The translations under genes and the position numbers were made by a program. 12,553 nt of DNA from Chloroflexota bacterium (GTDB lineage Bacteria; Chloroflexota; Anaerolineae; Promineifilales; Promineifilaceae): NCBI GenBank assembly GCA_024223125.1, contig JAAEOP010000845.1, forward strand, positions 1 to 12,553. The letters are read 5' to 3'. The notes beneath the pieces were generated by a model, which saw nothing but the letters and a program-made list of their open reading frames with translations, was not told the DNA's origin and ran no database searches. This document shows, in pieces, positions 1-8,006 of the stretch. Position 1 is the first letter of the stretch. Each line of letters begins with the position of its first letter.

Positions 1-247
1 GCTAAATAAGGAAATCGGTCTGGCTAAAGAACAGGGGTTGGAATTGGCACTCACCCCTACTGCAAAACAGTGGCTTCTGGCCCAAAATGATCAGCCAGAG
101 TTTGGGGCACGGCCGCTGCGCCGCATCATTGCCCGTCACCTGCGCGAACCGTTGGCTGATTATTTGTTGACCCAGGAGCGAGAGGGGGATACGGTCGTGG
201 TCATCGTAGATGCCGATGAAAAAGCGCTTCATTTTGAGATGGCTTAG
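1..247 (+). CDS. Clp/Hsp100 ATPase, C-terminal fragment
   Basis: This is the last ~81 residues of an ATP-dependent Clp/Hsp100 unfoldase, cut by the left edge of the window; the reading frame is open from base 2 to a TAG at 245-247. The visible part is the small C-terminal subdomain of the second AAA+ module. It has the diagnostic FGARPLRR sequence (sensor-2 arginine region) followed by a helix resembling REPLADYLL and a short beta tail ending HFEMA. In the family this subdomain packs against the neighbouring subunit and supports hexamer formation and ATP sensing. Proteins of this type thread substrates into ClpP (ClpC type) or rescue aggregates (ClpB type). The fragment cannot separate ClpC from ClpB, so no symbol is given. 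The stop codon lies inside the 107-bp structured repeat that follows. Confidence 0.9.
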   Translation, partial: LNKEIGLAKEQGLELALTPTAKQWLLAQNDQPEFGARPLRRIIARHLREPLADYLLTQEREGDTVVVIVDADEKALHFEMA

Positions 248-350
248 GCTTTTTTAAAAATTAAATGATCCTGCCCGTTTTGAAAAAGCCTCCAGCCAAT
301 TCCCAAAGTGGCATCAATTCGGGATCATTATTTTCTGGAATTGGTCTTAA
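244..350. repeat. 107-bp twin-hairpin repeat, copy 1
   Basis: This is the first of two equal-length copies (the other is at 8065-8171) that align without gaps at about 74% identity. The order of segments is A B A' C B' C'. A (246-259) pairs with A' (278-291), starting AGGCTTTTT / AAAAAGCCT. C (296-303, CCAATTCC) pairs with C' (337-344, GGAATTGG). B (264-273) lies in the loop of hairpin A and is complementary to B' (320-329) in the loop of hairpin C, with AATGATCC / GGATCATT perfect and one G-U just beyond. The result is two hairpins able to kiss through their loops. The element starts at the Clp stop codon and ends TCTTAA. It could be a terminator or 3'-end protecting structure, a mobile REP-like element, or a small RNA. 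Confidence 0.8.
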
Positions 351-417
351 ACGGCCTAGACACCAGCTAATCCCTCGTCATCCTCCATCCAGTGACAAAA
401 TTAAAAAGTCTCCCTAA

Positions 418-1749
418 ATGCACCTGTTCAAACGACAAGCAATGTTTGCCTGCAAAGTAGCCATTTGCTGGCTGGCACTTTTTCTGGCGGGGATTTTTGC
501 TTATACATTCAGCAAGGGGATTTGGTTAACCTTTTTGTTGGGCACACCGTGGCAAGATTGGCAGTGGTATTTGCCTTTGACACTGCTTTTTGTGCTGCCC
601 TTGCTGCAAGTTGCTATCCGGTGGCATGGCAAACGGTTTTCCCGTTTATTCTATCTGGTTTTATTTCTTTGGATATTAGTCGGGTTTACCGGCTTCGGTT
701 ATGAAGAATCAATTTCGTTAAGTGAGGCGCCACCCATCAAATTATCGTTTTGGGTGGGAAGAATAGAAGGTGATGACACCCGCTTACTTGAACAACTGCA
801 AGCGGCCGAGGCTTCTTTGTATCTGCGTGGACCTACGCCCTTAACGGACGAGAGAAGTCAGGCCTTTTCTGTCCTCTTGGAGCAACTAAACGGCTATGAC
901 ATCGGGGTCTTGTTATTTGTGCCTGCCTCCGATTTTCTATCTGTGCCTGTACAGGAGGAGTGGATGGAGAATATTGGGCAAACGGCCGCATTCATCCAAC
1001 AAGAAAACCCTCCTAACATACGTGGTCTAATTGGTGATGCGGAAGCGCCCCGCTTTACTCCCTTTGATTCGTTTCGCTCTGACATTTCTCCTGTCACTGC
1101 GGCCGCCATTGAAATGGAGTCCTTTCTTTCTGACTATCAACAAGCGTATCCCGATTTGCCGATTGGGGTCACGGCCGCATGGCAACTTCACCTCGACAAA
1201 CTGGATGGAGACCAGGATTTGTCCATCCTTTACCGTGCTCCCGTTGACCCTCCCGATAGTTGGAACTTTGCCAGTGTCATGAATTACAGTTCCTATTATC
1301 CATCGTCCATGCGGCCGTATCTGGTCAGTCGCACCATTCATAACATGGCCTATCGTTATCCCGACAAATTGGTCAGTCACTTGATTGGTCTGGTAGGTGG
1401 CGGCTTTCTCTGGGAACCAATCTTAGATTTTGAGGATATTGTGCAAGACGGCCGTATCGCCCGCGCTCTTGGCGCCGAAGAAATTGTTGTCTTTCAACTT
1501 AAGGGAGCGGTAGAGGATTTTGGTGAGGATTTTGTATTGCGTTTTGCTACGGCCGTGAATAATCCTCCAACTGAAGAACCTATCCACATTCCATTTTCCC
1601 GGCTGGCCTCCCTTTGGCTAACCTTTTTCGCCCTGCTAGATGCTTTTCTGGATTTGGTTGGCTTTTGTTGGCAGCTAACCATTGTCTGGATGGGAATTAG
1701 CCTTATTCTGGTTCTTCTTCATTCAAAAGTTGGGTGTAAATCTGGTTGA
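418..1749 (+). CDS. membrane-anchored protein of unknown function
   Basis: I do not recognise this 443-residue protein. Three hydrophobic segments lie near the N-terminus (about residues 9-30, 47-66 and 75-95). A soluble region follows (about 96-395), then one or two hydrophobic segments at the C-terminus (about 400-436). The soluble part alternates strand-like and helix-like stretches, with acidic residues after a predicted strand (GDAEAP, Asp207 and Glu209) and an aromatic MNYSSYYPS stretch. That pattern recalls TIM-barrel glycoside hydrolase-like domains, but this is inference. The start is forced: the codon just upstream (415-417) is an in-frame TAA. No Shine-Dalgarno sequence is visible. 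The last 47 bp overlap the 3' end of the convergent glycosyltransferase. The frame contains many CGGCCG sites and shows no sign of decay. Confidence 0.75.
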   Translation: MHLFKRQAMFACKVAICWLALFLAGIFAYTFSKGIWLTFLLGTPWQDWQWYLPLTLLFVLPLLQVAIRWHGKRFSRLFYLVLFLWILVGFTGFGYEESISLSEAPPIKLSFWVGRIEGDDTRLLEQLQAAEASLYLRGPTPLTDERSQAFSVLLEQLNGYDIGVLLFVPASDFLSVPVQEEWMENIGQTAAFIQQENPPNIRGLIGDAEAPRFTPFDSFRSDISPVTAAAIEMESFLSDYQQAYPDLPIGVTAAWQLHLDKLDGDQDLSILYRAPVDPPDSWNFASVMNYSSYYPSSMRPYLVSRTIHNMAYRYPDKLVSHLIGLVGGGFLWEPILDFEDIVQDGRIARALGAEEIVVFQLKGAVEDFGEDFVLRFATAVNNPPTEEPIHIPFSRLASLWLTFFALLDAFLDLVGFCWQLTIVWMGISLILVLLHSKVGCKSG

Positions 1750-2986
1750 ATTGGGGGATGACCCGCCGCCAATCGTATTGTTGGGCAAAGGTTTGCGCGG
1801 CCGTTCCCAACCGTTTCCGTTTTTCTGCATCATTTAACAAGTGCAACACGGCCGTTACCATTTCTTCCCCTGATTCTGCTAACAACAACTCCTGGTCATG
1901 TGTCACCGGAAAGCCTTCCGCTCCGATCGGCGTACTGATAATAGCTCTGCCGGCGGCCATGGCTTCGATCAGTTTCAGGCGTGTACCGCTGCCAATACGG
2001 AAGGGCATGATGAAGACGGAAGCGTTGTGGATATACGGCCGTACACTCTCCACCCAGCCCGTCACCGTCACCCCATTCAATTCTTGCAAACGTTGCAAAC
2101 GGGCATGTGGTTTTTGGCCGACGACAGCCCAGGTGGTAGACGGCCGTATCGTTTGAATACGAGGCCAAATTTCATCGGCAAACCAGAGAACGGCGTCTAC
2201 ATTGGGCCGGTAATCCATCTTGCCGCTGAACACAAGGTCAAACTTTAGACCTGACAGGTTTGCGACCGGAGGTCGCTTGAAACCTGTCAGGTCTGATTGG
2301 TATTGTGGCACATCAATACAATTTGGGATGACGGAGATTGGAGATTGGGGATTGGAGACTTGTCCTGAGCGCGGTCGAAGGATTAAAGATTGGAGATGGT
2401 ATGCGTCAGTGGTGGAAACGGCCGTGACCCAATCTGCCTGTGTACATGCCCAGCTCTCAAAACGAGCCAACCGTCGTGCCTGCACCCAGGAATAGGTGGC
2501 CGCTACCCAACGACGCGGCTGCCACAAATCGGTGAGCATATTGCGCCGCTGCAATTCTGTTTCTGCATTGTGGTCATCAAATACAATTTTGCATTGGCTG
2601 GCGGCACGAATAATCTCGATGGCGCGGGCCAGTTCAATCCCTTCAATCTGCACGATGTCAAACGTTGTTTCTGCCAACAGTTGTCGCAGACGGATATTAA
2701 ATTCGGGGCTGTGCAGGCGGTGGGCCATGTCTGGGCGACGGGTGGTGATGAGTTGGCGCAGCCGTTGGCCAGTGGTTCGTGGCGGGACCGGCACAGTTTC
2801 AATCCGCTGGCACAATTTTACAAGGGGTGCGATTTTGGCGGGGTCGGCCGTTTGCTCCTCCTCCAAAAAGCTTAACAGCGTGATCTCATGCTCGGCCGCC
2901 AGCCCGCGAATGATATGGACGTTTCGCAAACTGGTTCCCTGTTGTGCCGGGTATGGTAGCTGGGGAGTGAGAATTAAAATCTTCAT
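1703..2986 (-). CDS. GT4-family glycosyltransferase with repeat-derived inserts
   Basis: This is a 427-residue GT-B glycosyltransferase, expected to move a sugar from a nucleotide-sugar donor to a surface glycan or lipid-linked acceptor in the cytoplasm. The N-terminal Rossmann domain starts MKILILTPQLPYPAQQGTS, with the glycine-containing acceptor loop, and includes FDDHNAE. The C-terminal donor domain begins near DLVFSGKMDYRPNVDA (about residue 247) and holds the donor-binding stretch FRIGSGTRLKLIEAMAAG (about 325-345). It resembles the PEP-CTERM/exosortase-associated sugar transferase group; the acceptor is unknown. The interdomain linker is oddly long: residues ~198-219 are encoded by heptamer repeats and ~229-247 by a 21-bp hairpin, both in frame. 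The start at 2986 has no Shine-Dalgarno sequence because its upstream DNA is a repeat. The gene lies 47 bp downstream of the other glycosyltransferase, probably in the same operon. Confidence 0.88.
   Translation of the reverse strand: MKILILTPQLPYPAQQGTSLRNVHIIRGLAAEHEITLLSFLEEEQTADPAKIAPLVKLCQRIETVPVPPRTTGQRLRQLITTRRPDMAHRLHSPEFNIRLRQLLAETTFDIVQIEGIELARAIEIIRAASQCKIVFDDHNAETELQRRNMLTDLWQPRRWVAATYSWVQARRLARFESWACTQADWVTAVSTTDAYHLQSLILRPRSGQVSNPQSPISVIPNCIDVPQYQSDLTGFKRPPVANLSGLKFDLVFSGKMDYRPNVDAVLWFADEIWPRIQTIRPSTTWAVVGQKPHARLQRLQELNGVTVTGWVESVRPYIHNASVFIMPFRIGSGTRLKLIEAMAAGRAIISTPIGAEGFPVTHDQELLLAESGEEMVTAVLHLLNDAEKRKRLGTAAQTFAQQYDWRRVIPQFNQIYTQLLNEEEPE
2247..2294. repeat. hairpin repeat inside glycosyltransferase frame
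   Basis: The arms AGACCTGACAGGTTT (2247-2261) and AAACCTGTCAGGTCT (2280-2294) pair perfectly over 15 bp. The stem continues with GCGACC (2262-2267) against GGTCGC (2271-2276) around a GGA loop, with a TTG bulge. Each arm is itself nearly palindromic (ACCTG-A-CAGGT). The element lies in the linker of the glycosyltransferase and is translated in frame as roughly DLTGFKRPPVANLSGL. From memory, CCTGACAGG hairpins are common between genes in related genomes; this is unverified here. Confidence 0.75.
2333..2397. repeat. heptamer tract plus CCTGAGC-type motif in coding frame
   Basis: Read on the plus strand, the 7-mers run GGAGATT, GGAGATT, GGGGATT, GGAGACT (2333-2360). A 20-base motif TGTCCTGAGCGCGGTCGAAG (2361-2380) follows, then GATTAAA and GATTGGA. 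The heptamers match those between the two glycosyltransferase genes (2988-3056). The block stays open in the glycosyltransferase frame and gives the residues LILRPRSGQVSNPQSPIS. The 20-base motif resembles a short sequence that I recall recurring in many environmental genomes; I cannot check that here. Confidence 0.65.
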
Positions 2987-2987
2987 A

Positions 2988-3056
2988 GGAGATTAGAGAT
3001 TGGGAGATTAGAGATTGAGAGATGGGTGAATCTCTAATCTCTAATCTCCAATCTCT
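2988..3056. repeat. inverted heptamer array between glycosyltransferase genes
   Basis: The left arm holds GGAGATT, AGAGATT, GGGAGATT and AGAGATT (2988-3016). The right arm holds AATCTCT, AATCTCT, AATCTCC and AATCTCT (3029-3056). They can fold into a long, slightly slipped hairpin with a short loop. The right arm encodes the last residues of the upstream glycosyltransferase (LEIRD) and its stop codon (3034-3036), and the left arm reaches to one base before the next gene's ATG. It therefore replaces the whole intergenic region and any ribosome binding site. Possible roles are a processing site, a translational dampener, or a selfish repeat. Confidence 0.8.
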
Positions 3057-4155
3057 GTTCATAAATAGCCAATGTCGATTGGGCCGTTTTTTCCCAAGAG
3101 AAGGTTTTTGCCTGGATATATCCTTTACGGATCATCCGCTGGCGTAACTGTTCATTGGTCAACACATCGTACAACGCCTGCGTCCATTCAGCTTCATCCA
3201 GCACATCCAACGTCAGACCCGCATCGCCGGCAATTTCTGGCAAAGAGCCGCGATTGCTGACGATGACTGGACAGCCGCAGTGCTGTGCTTCCAGTGCGGG
3301 TAAACCAAAACCTTCATAGTGGGAGGGTGTCACCATCACATTGGCGGCTTGGTAAAGATGGGCTAATTGTTTATCAAATATGCCTTCCAAATGGAACACA
3401 CATTCTTGCAGCCTCAATTCAGCAATTGTGAGAAAAATTTCTTCGTAAATCCACCCTTTACGGCCGACTAGAATCAAAGGCATCTCTATGTTGTGCTGCT
3501 GGCGCAAGGTTTTGTAAGCCCGCAGCAGAAAAGGATAATTTTTGCGCGGTTCCAATGTGCCCACCGCCAGAATGAAGTCGGGGGGTAGATTGTGTTGACG
3601 GAGGGTTTGCTTTACGGCCGCAGCCTCATATTCCCGTTCATACAATGGGTTAGCCGCCAGGTGTACTGTCGTCACTTTAGCTGGTAACACTTTCAGATGT
3701 TCAATCAAATCGTGCCGCGTAGCGTGGCTGTCGGCCAGAATATGGTCGGCCGATTGCACAGCCCAGCCAATTTGGTCAGCATAATAGCGCATACTTTCCC
3801 GCGTCAAAAATTCGGGGTAGTAAATAAAGTTCAAATCATGCACAGTAATAACGCGCCGTTTGGCCCCCCATTGTGGCGGAATAAAGTCGGGACTGTGCAG
3901 CACATCCAGACGATGGGGCAGCAGTTCGGCGCTCAACGTCCAGCGTTCAAAACGATGATGGCAGGGGGTGAATAGATTGCGACGTTGGAAGTTGGGCGCG
4001 GTGGGTTGGTAGCTGCGGCCGTCTTTCCCTATATGAAAAATGGTGTACCTGTTCTCCTGGTCCAATTCTGCCAGAGCCGGCAGTAAATGTAAAATGGATT
4101 GGCTGATACCTCCCATCTGGTAAAAAGGCAGCCGAGCGTCAATTCCAATGTGCAT
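3034..4155 (-). CDS. GT4-family glycosyltransferase
   Basis: This is a 373-residue GT-B enzyme of the GT4 mannosyltransferase-like type. It starts MHIGIDARLPFYQMGGIS, where a glycine loop contacts the acceptor or donor phosphate. It continues with VHDLNFIYYPEF, and the second Rossmann domain opens with ILAVGTLEPRKNYPFLL (about residues 193-210). The E-x7-E donor-binding motif is SHYEGFGLPALEAQ, with Glu281 and Glu289. Such enzymes add hexoses during assembly of exopolysaccharide, O-antigen or glycolipid; the exact sugar cannot be read from sequence. It is the first gene of a probable two-gene operon with the downstream glycosyltransferase. No clear Shine-Dalgarno sequence precedes the ATG; a -10-like TAAAAT lies 7 bp upstream (4162-4167), which would fit a leaderless transcript but lacks a convincing -35. 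The last five residues and the stop come from a heptamer repeat. Confidence 0.9.
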   Translation of the reverse strand: MHIGIDARLPFYQMGGISQSILHLLPALAELDQENRYTIFHIGKDGRSYQPTAPNFQRRNLFTPCHHRFERWTLSAELLPHRLDVLHSPDFIPPQWGAKRRVITVHDLNFIYYPEFLTRESMRYYADQIGWAVQSADHILADSHATRHDLIEHLKVLPAKVTTVHLAANPLYEREYEAAAVKQTLRQHNLPPDFILAVGTLEPRKNYPFLLRAYKTLRQQHNIEMPLILVGRKGWIYEEIFLTIAELRLQECVFHLEGIFDKQLAHLYQAANVMVTPSHYEGFGLPALEAQHCGCPVIVSNRGSLPEIAGDAGLTLDVLDEAEWTQALYDVLTNEQLRQRMIRKGYIQAKTFSWEKTAQSTLAIYEQRLEIRD

Positions 4156-4335
4156 AGGCTGATTTTAGCAGTTATATTGGATCGGTAAACAGGAATTGAT
4201 GAACCTTCCGTATTCTCTGGGACAAAATCATGGCGCCCTCTTTTTGACCACGAGAACAATTCACATCTTTTGAACAAAGCGCTTGTTGAAAAGTACGGCT
4301 GGTTGGGGTACGCTATGTCCGGTTAAGCATACAAT

Positions 4336-6816
4336 ATGAACAATGCAACAGTGACGACAAATGAGCAGTATGAAGCAACGGCCGTGTATCAGGAAAAAAT
4401 CAACGATCTGAATGCGCGTGCCTGGGCTATTCACAAAAGTGACCGTGAACTGGCCCGCCAAATGAGTCGGGAGGCAGCCGACCTCTCCACTGATGGCCCC
4501 TTTACAACATCTCCTTACCAACGAGGACTGGCCGAAAGCTTACGCAACCTCAGCCGCATCAACTGGTTTGATGGTAACTACGAACACTCCCTCTTCCAGG
4601 CTCATGAAGCCCTGACCATCTTAGAAGAACAACAACTGCCCCAGCTAATGAGCGAAGTTCTGTACACCATTGCCACCAATTACATGACTCTGGGGAACTT
4701 GTCTCAAAGTCTGGATTTTTACCTGAAACAGTTAGAAATCACCGAACAGATTGGAGATAGAGAAGGGTATGGCAAGGTGTTATTGGGTCTGGGCATGTTG
4801 TATTCAGAGATGGGAGATCATGAGAGTACATTGGCTTATAGTAAGCAAAGTCTGGAAGTATTCCGTGAATTGGGTCAGGATTATTGGATAGCAATTTTGT
4901 TTAACAATATGTGCTATTGTTACTTTGAACAGCGAGATTTTGAAAATGCGCTGGCCTGGGGGAATGAAGGGCTGTCATTTTGCCGCTTACATGGCAATGT
5001 CCGTATTGAAGGGGTTATTTCCAATTCTATTGCCGAAATATATCTTCATTTAGATCAACCGGAGAAAGCGTTAATTTACCTGGAATCTACTAATTCACTT
5101 GCGGCCGAACATCAAGATACAGATCGTGTGATTGAGAGCTTGAAATTGAGCGGTGAAGTGTATTATAAGCGCGGGCAACCCCGTCAGGCTTTGCCATTTT
5201 TGCATGAGGCATTAACCTTAGCGGAAAAGACAAACTACAAGCGTTGGATGTATGAATGTCACCAGTTGTTGGTTGAGGTTTATAAAAAAATTGATGATTT
5301 TGCTGAGGCATTGGTTCATTTTGAACAATTTCACGCCATCAAAGAGTCGGTGCAAAGTGAGGAAGTGAGCGAGAAGCTGAAGAACCTGGAGATTTTGCGA
5401 CGGACGCAGGCAGCCCAAAAGGAAGCCGAATTGTACGTTTCGTTGTATCAGGAAGAACAAGCTCGCCGCACTCTGGCAGAAACGATGCAGCAAATTGGGG
5501 CGGCATTAACCGACTCGATTGAATTGGGTGAGGTATTAGATACCATATTGGCCCAATTAAAACAAATAGTGCCCTATGATCGCGCTTCGGTGTTGTTGAG
5601 GCGGGGAAATGAGTTGGAATTTGCAGCTGCACGCGGTTTCCCGGAAGGGATTAAGCTGGTGATGCAAAAGGTACCCTTGGATCCCGACCCGGAATCGCAA
5701 GATGTATTCTTACGTATTTACCATACCAAACGGCCGTTAACCTTAACCAATCTCTCAGACTATGAAAGTTGGCATCAGGTGCCTAATCTGGCAATTCCAG
5801 GAACCTGGTTGGGTATCCCTCTCATTCATCGAGATGAAGTCCGGGGTATGTTATCGTTGGCACGGGAAGCAGTGCTGCCTTATGATGACGAGGCGATTGT
5901 TCTAGCGACAACATTTGCGGCTACGGCCGTTGTCGCTTTGGAAAATGCCCGCCTGTACAATCGTATCCGTCGCTTTAATGAACAGTTGGAATATGAAGTA
6001 CACCAACGCACCCAGGCTTTGCAGGACGCCTATGAACAATTAGAACGCCTGGACCGCACAAAAGCGGACTTTATTGCTGTAACAGCGCATGAATTACGAA
6101 CGCCAATCACAGTGATTAAAGCGTACAGCCAACTGCTGCAAAAACAGAACGGCCAGCCGGAGGAAGACAATTTAGTAACAGGTATCATTTCTGGCGCCGA
6201 TCGTTTACATGAAATTGTGAACGCTATGCTCATGATGATGAAGATTGAAAGCCGCGCCCTGGAGATTTTTGCCGAACCGTTGCAGATGCACATTTTGATC
6301 GCTGATATTGTAGACGGTCTGGCAAAAGATATTACCGCTCGCCATCTAACGGTGATAATTGGCCCAGAAGTAGCTGCTTTACCTTCTTTTGATGGTGACG
6401 AAGAAGCATTGAAGATGGTATTTGAAAATATCATCATTAACGCCATTAAGTATACGCCGAATGGAGGGATGGTGCGGATTGACGGCCGTGATTGGCAGAC
6501 TCCACCCGACCCTGATTTAGTGGCCGATGCCATTGCCATCACCGTGACGGATACAGGTATCGGCATTGCTGCCGATGTGTTGGAGCTTATCTTTACCAAG
6601 TTTTATCAGACGGGGGATGTGGCCTTACATTCCAGCGGCCGCACCAAATTCAAAGGTGGTGGGCCTGGTTTGGGTTTGGCGATTGCCCGGGGGATTATTG
6701 AGGCACATCGCGGCCGTCTCTGGGCTGAAAGTCAAGGATATGATGAAAACTCCCTTCCTGGCAGCCAATTCCATATTGTATTACCTCGTACACAGCCGCG
6801 CCCTGTTTCAGTTTAG
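4336..6816 (+). CDS. TPR-GAF sensor histidine kinase
   Basis: This is an 826-residue cytoplasmic histidine kinase with no membrane segment. The first ~345 residues are TPR-type helical repeats, for example NLSQSLDFYLKQLEITEQIG and successive ~40-residue units, likely a protein-binding platform. A coiled coil (about 345-385) leads to a GAF domain (about 385-540), a ligand-sensing fold. After a second coiled coil comes HisKA, with H-box TAHELRTP and phosphoacceptor His585. The ATPase domain has the N-box around Asn702 (NAIKYTPNGG), the G1 box DTGIGI with Asp739, an F-box FTKFYQ, and G2 GGGPGLGL (774-781). All catalytic residues are present. No response regulator is in the window, so this is an orphan kinase. 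An in-frame TAA at 4324-4326 limits the start to this ATG, which lacks a Shine-Dalgarno sequence. A weak promoter candidate is TTGAAA (4286-4291), 17 bp, TACGCT (4309-4314). Confidence 0.95.
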   Translation: MNNATVTTNEQYEATAVYQEKINDLNARAWAIHKSDRELARQMSREAADLSTDGPFTTSPYQRGLAESLRNLSRINWFDGNYEHSLFQAHEALTILEEQQLPQLMSEVLYTIATNYMTLGNLSQSLDFYLKQLEITEQIGDREGYGKVLLGLGMLYSEMGDHESTLAYSKQSLEVFRELGQDYWIAILFNNMCYCYFEQRDFENALAWGNEGLSFCRLHGNVRIEGVISNSIAEIYLHLDQPEKALIYLESTNSLAAEHQDTDRVIESLKLSGEVYYKRGQPRQALPFLHEALTLAEKTNYKRWMYECHQLLVEVYKKIDDFAEALVHFEQFHAIKESVQSEEVSEKLKNLEILRRTQAAQKEAELYVSLYQEEQARRTLAETMQQIGAALTDSIELGEVLDTILAQLKQIVPYDRASVLLRRGNELEFAAARGFPEGIKLVMQKVPLDPDPESQDVFLRIYHTKRPLTLTNLSDYESWHQVPNLAIPGTWLGIPLIHRDEVRGMLSLAREAVLPYDDEAIVLATTFAATAVVALENARLYNRIRRFNEQLEYEVHQRTQALQDAYEQLERLDRTKADFIAVTAHELRTPITVIKAYSQLLQKQNGQPEEDNLVTGIISGADRLHEIVNAMLMMMKIESRALEIFAEPLQMHILIADIVDGLAKDITARHLTVIIGPEVAALPSFDGDEEALKMVFENIIINAIKYTPNGGMVRIDGRDWQTPPDPDLVADAIAITVTDTGIGIAADVLELIFTKFYQTGDVALHSSGRTKFKGGGPGLGLAIARGIIEAHRGRLWAESQGYDENSLPGSQFHIVLPRTQPRPVSV

Positions 6817-6840
6817 GGAACGCTCGTTTTTAACTTGGCA

Positions 6841-6874
6841 AGATTAGTTTACTCTCGAAAGAGTGAACCAATCT
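6841..6874. other. hairpin in leader of SGNH hydrolase gene
   Basis: TTTACTCT and AGAGTGAA (one G-T pair) enclose a CGAA loop. After a 2x2 internal loop the stem extends with AGATT / AATCT. There is no T-run, so it is not a standard terminator for the kinase gene 25 bp upstream. It ends about 55 bp before the TTG start of the next gene and could be a leader structure or an mRNA-stabilising element. Confidence 0.4.
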
Positions 6875-6929
6875 GGAAACTCAAAAGTTCTTTACGGGCA
6901 AGCCCTTAACAACCCAGAAAGGTGACAAT

Positions 6930-8006
6930 TTGACTAATAAGAAAGCGGCCGTCCTCAATCTTTCCATTTCCTTAACTACCGTCATATTCATGTTGTTGGC
7001 TATCGAACTTGGCGCTCGCATTGTCAAATCGGAGCCTGTTTTGCAGATAAAGGATTACCGGGGAACGGTACAGGACCTTTACCGGGAAGATCAGCCGGTG
7101 CAATACGATGCTCTACTAGGTTGGCTGCCACAGGTTGGCTACGCCGGCGCTGATAATAAATGGAAGACGCAGGTAACAATTTTGGCAGATGGAGTCAGGG
7201 CCAACGGCCGTGCCTCTGACAACCTCCAGACACCTCCCATACTGGCCGTCGGCGATTCCTTCACCTTTGGTGATGAAGTTTCAGACGACGAAACCTGGCC
7301 CGCCATATTGGAAAGTTTATCCGGTCAGCAGGTCATCAACGGCGGTGTTTTTGCCTATGGTGTGGACCAATCATTTTTGCGAATGCAAAACCTGCTCCCC
7401 CTTTACCAGCCAGAAATTGTCGTCATGAGTTTTATCCCTGATGACATCCGGCGCACAGAATATTCAGTGGCGTTGGGAGCCAGTAAACCTTACTTCCAGA
7501 TAGTTGATGATAAGCTCCAATTGATGAACACTCCTGTACCTCAGGAGGTGGAACAGAAGCAAGAATCATTTTTACACCGCCTTTTGGGCTACAGTTTTTT
7601 AACACATAAAGTAATGATGAAAGTGAATCCTTCGTGGTGGTTAACCGGCCGTAGTTGGAGTGAAGGCAGCACTGGGAATTCCGGGGCCGAGATTAGCTGT
7701 GCAATCTTTCAACAGCTTGCCGATGTAGCTACAGAAAATGGGGTCAGCAACGTTTATTTATTAGTGCAAGACCTGGCCTTTCCAGCCCCGCCAGATTTGC
7801 AGACTCAGGTAGATGACGCTTTACAGTGTGCTAATTCAGATGTGGTAACGGTTATTGATTTGCGTGATGACCTGCAAAAATTAGCCGGAGAAAATCCGGT
7901 CTTGCTAAACAGCTATTTTCAAGACCATGTTCATATGGTTTATGAAGGGAATGCGTTTGTGGCCCAAACAATACTGGCAGCCATGCACAGCCAGAATGAA
8001 GAGTAG
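6930..8006 (+). CDS. membrane-anchored SGNH/GDSL-type hydrolase
   Basis: This is a 358-residue protein with one N-terminal hydrophobic segment (about residues 8-27), probably an uncleaved anchor, and an outside-facing hydrolase domain. Block I is LAVGDSFTFGDE with the nucleophile at Ser110. Block V is DHVH, with Asp332 and His335 completing the DxxH pair. The middle block is SFIPDDIRR rather than GxND, a divergence seen in some SGNH groups. Related enzymes remove or transfer acyl groups on surface polysaccharides and lipids; the real substrate is unknown. The start is TTG at 6930, supported by AAAGGTG six bases upstream (6917-6923); no ATG fits as well. The gene is 113 bp after the histidine kinase and could be cotranscribed with it. 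Its stop codon TAG lies within a strong hairpin. Confidence 0.85.
   Translation: MTNKKAAVLNLSISLTTVIFMLLAIELGARIVKSEPVLQIKDYRGTVQDLYREDQPVQYDALLGWLPQVGYAGADNKWKTQVTILADGVRANGRASDNLQTPPILAVGDSFTFGDEVSDDETWPAILESLSGQQVINGGVFAYGVDQSFLRMQNLLPLYQPEIVVMSFIPDDIRRTEYSVALGASKPYFQIVDDKLQLMNTPVPQEVEQKQESFLHRLLGYSFLTHKVMMKVNPSWWLTGRSWSEGSTGNSGAEISCAIFQQLADVATENGVSNVYLLVQDLAFPAPPDLQTQVDDALQCANSDVVTVIDLRDDLQKLAGENPVLLNSYFQDHVHMVYEGNAFVAQTILAAMHSQNEE

Noticed and set aside
1027..1380. Antisense open frame of 117 codons within the membrane protein gene
   Set aside because: It is a shadow of the longer gene with no recognisable domain or ribosome binding site.
2988..3056. CRISPR-like array
   Set aside because: Units are only 7 bp with no unique spacers and they form two inverted arms.
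4330..4335. TACAAT just before the kinase ATG as a -10 element
   Set aside because: It abuts the start codon, so transcription would begin inside the gene, and there is no -35 at proper spacing.
6030..6599. Antisense open frame of 189 codons within the histidine kinase gene
   Set aside because: It lies opposite the conserved HisKA and ATPase motifs, so the open frame is explained by the codon pattern of the real gene.
6841..6929. Riboswitch upstream of the SGNH gene
   Set aside because: Only one simple hairpin and a small GGGCAAGCCC stem are visible; I could not match a known aptamer core.
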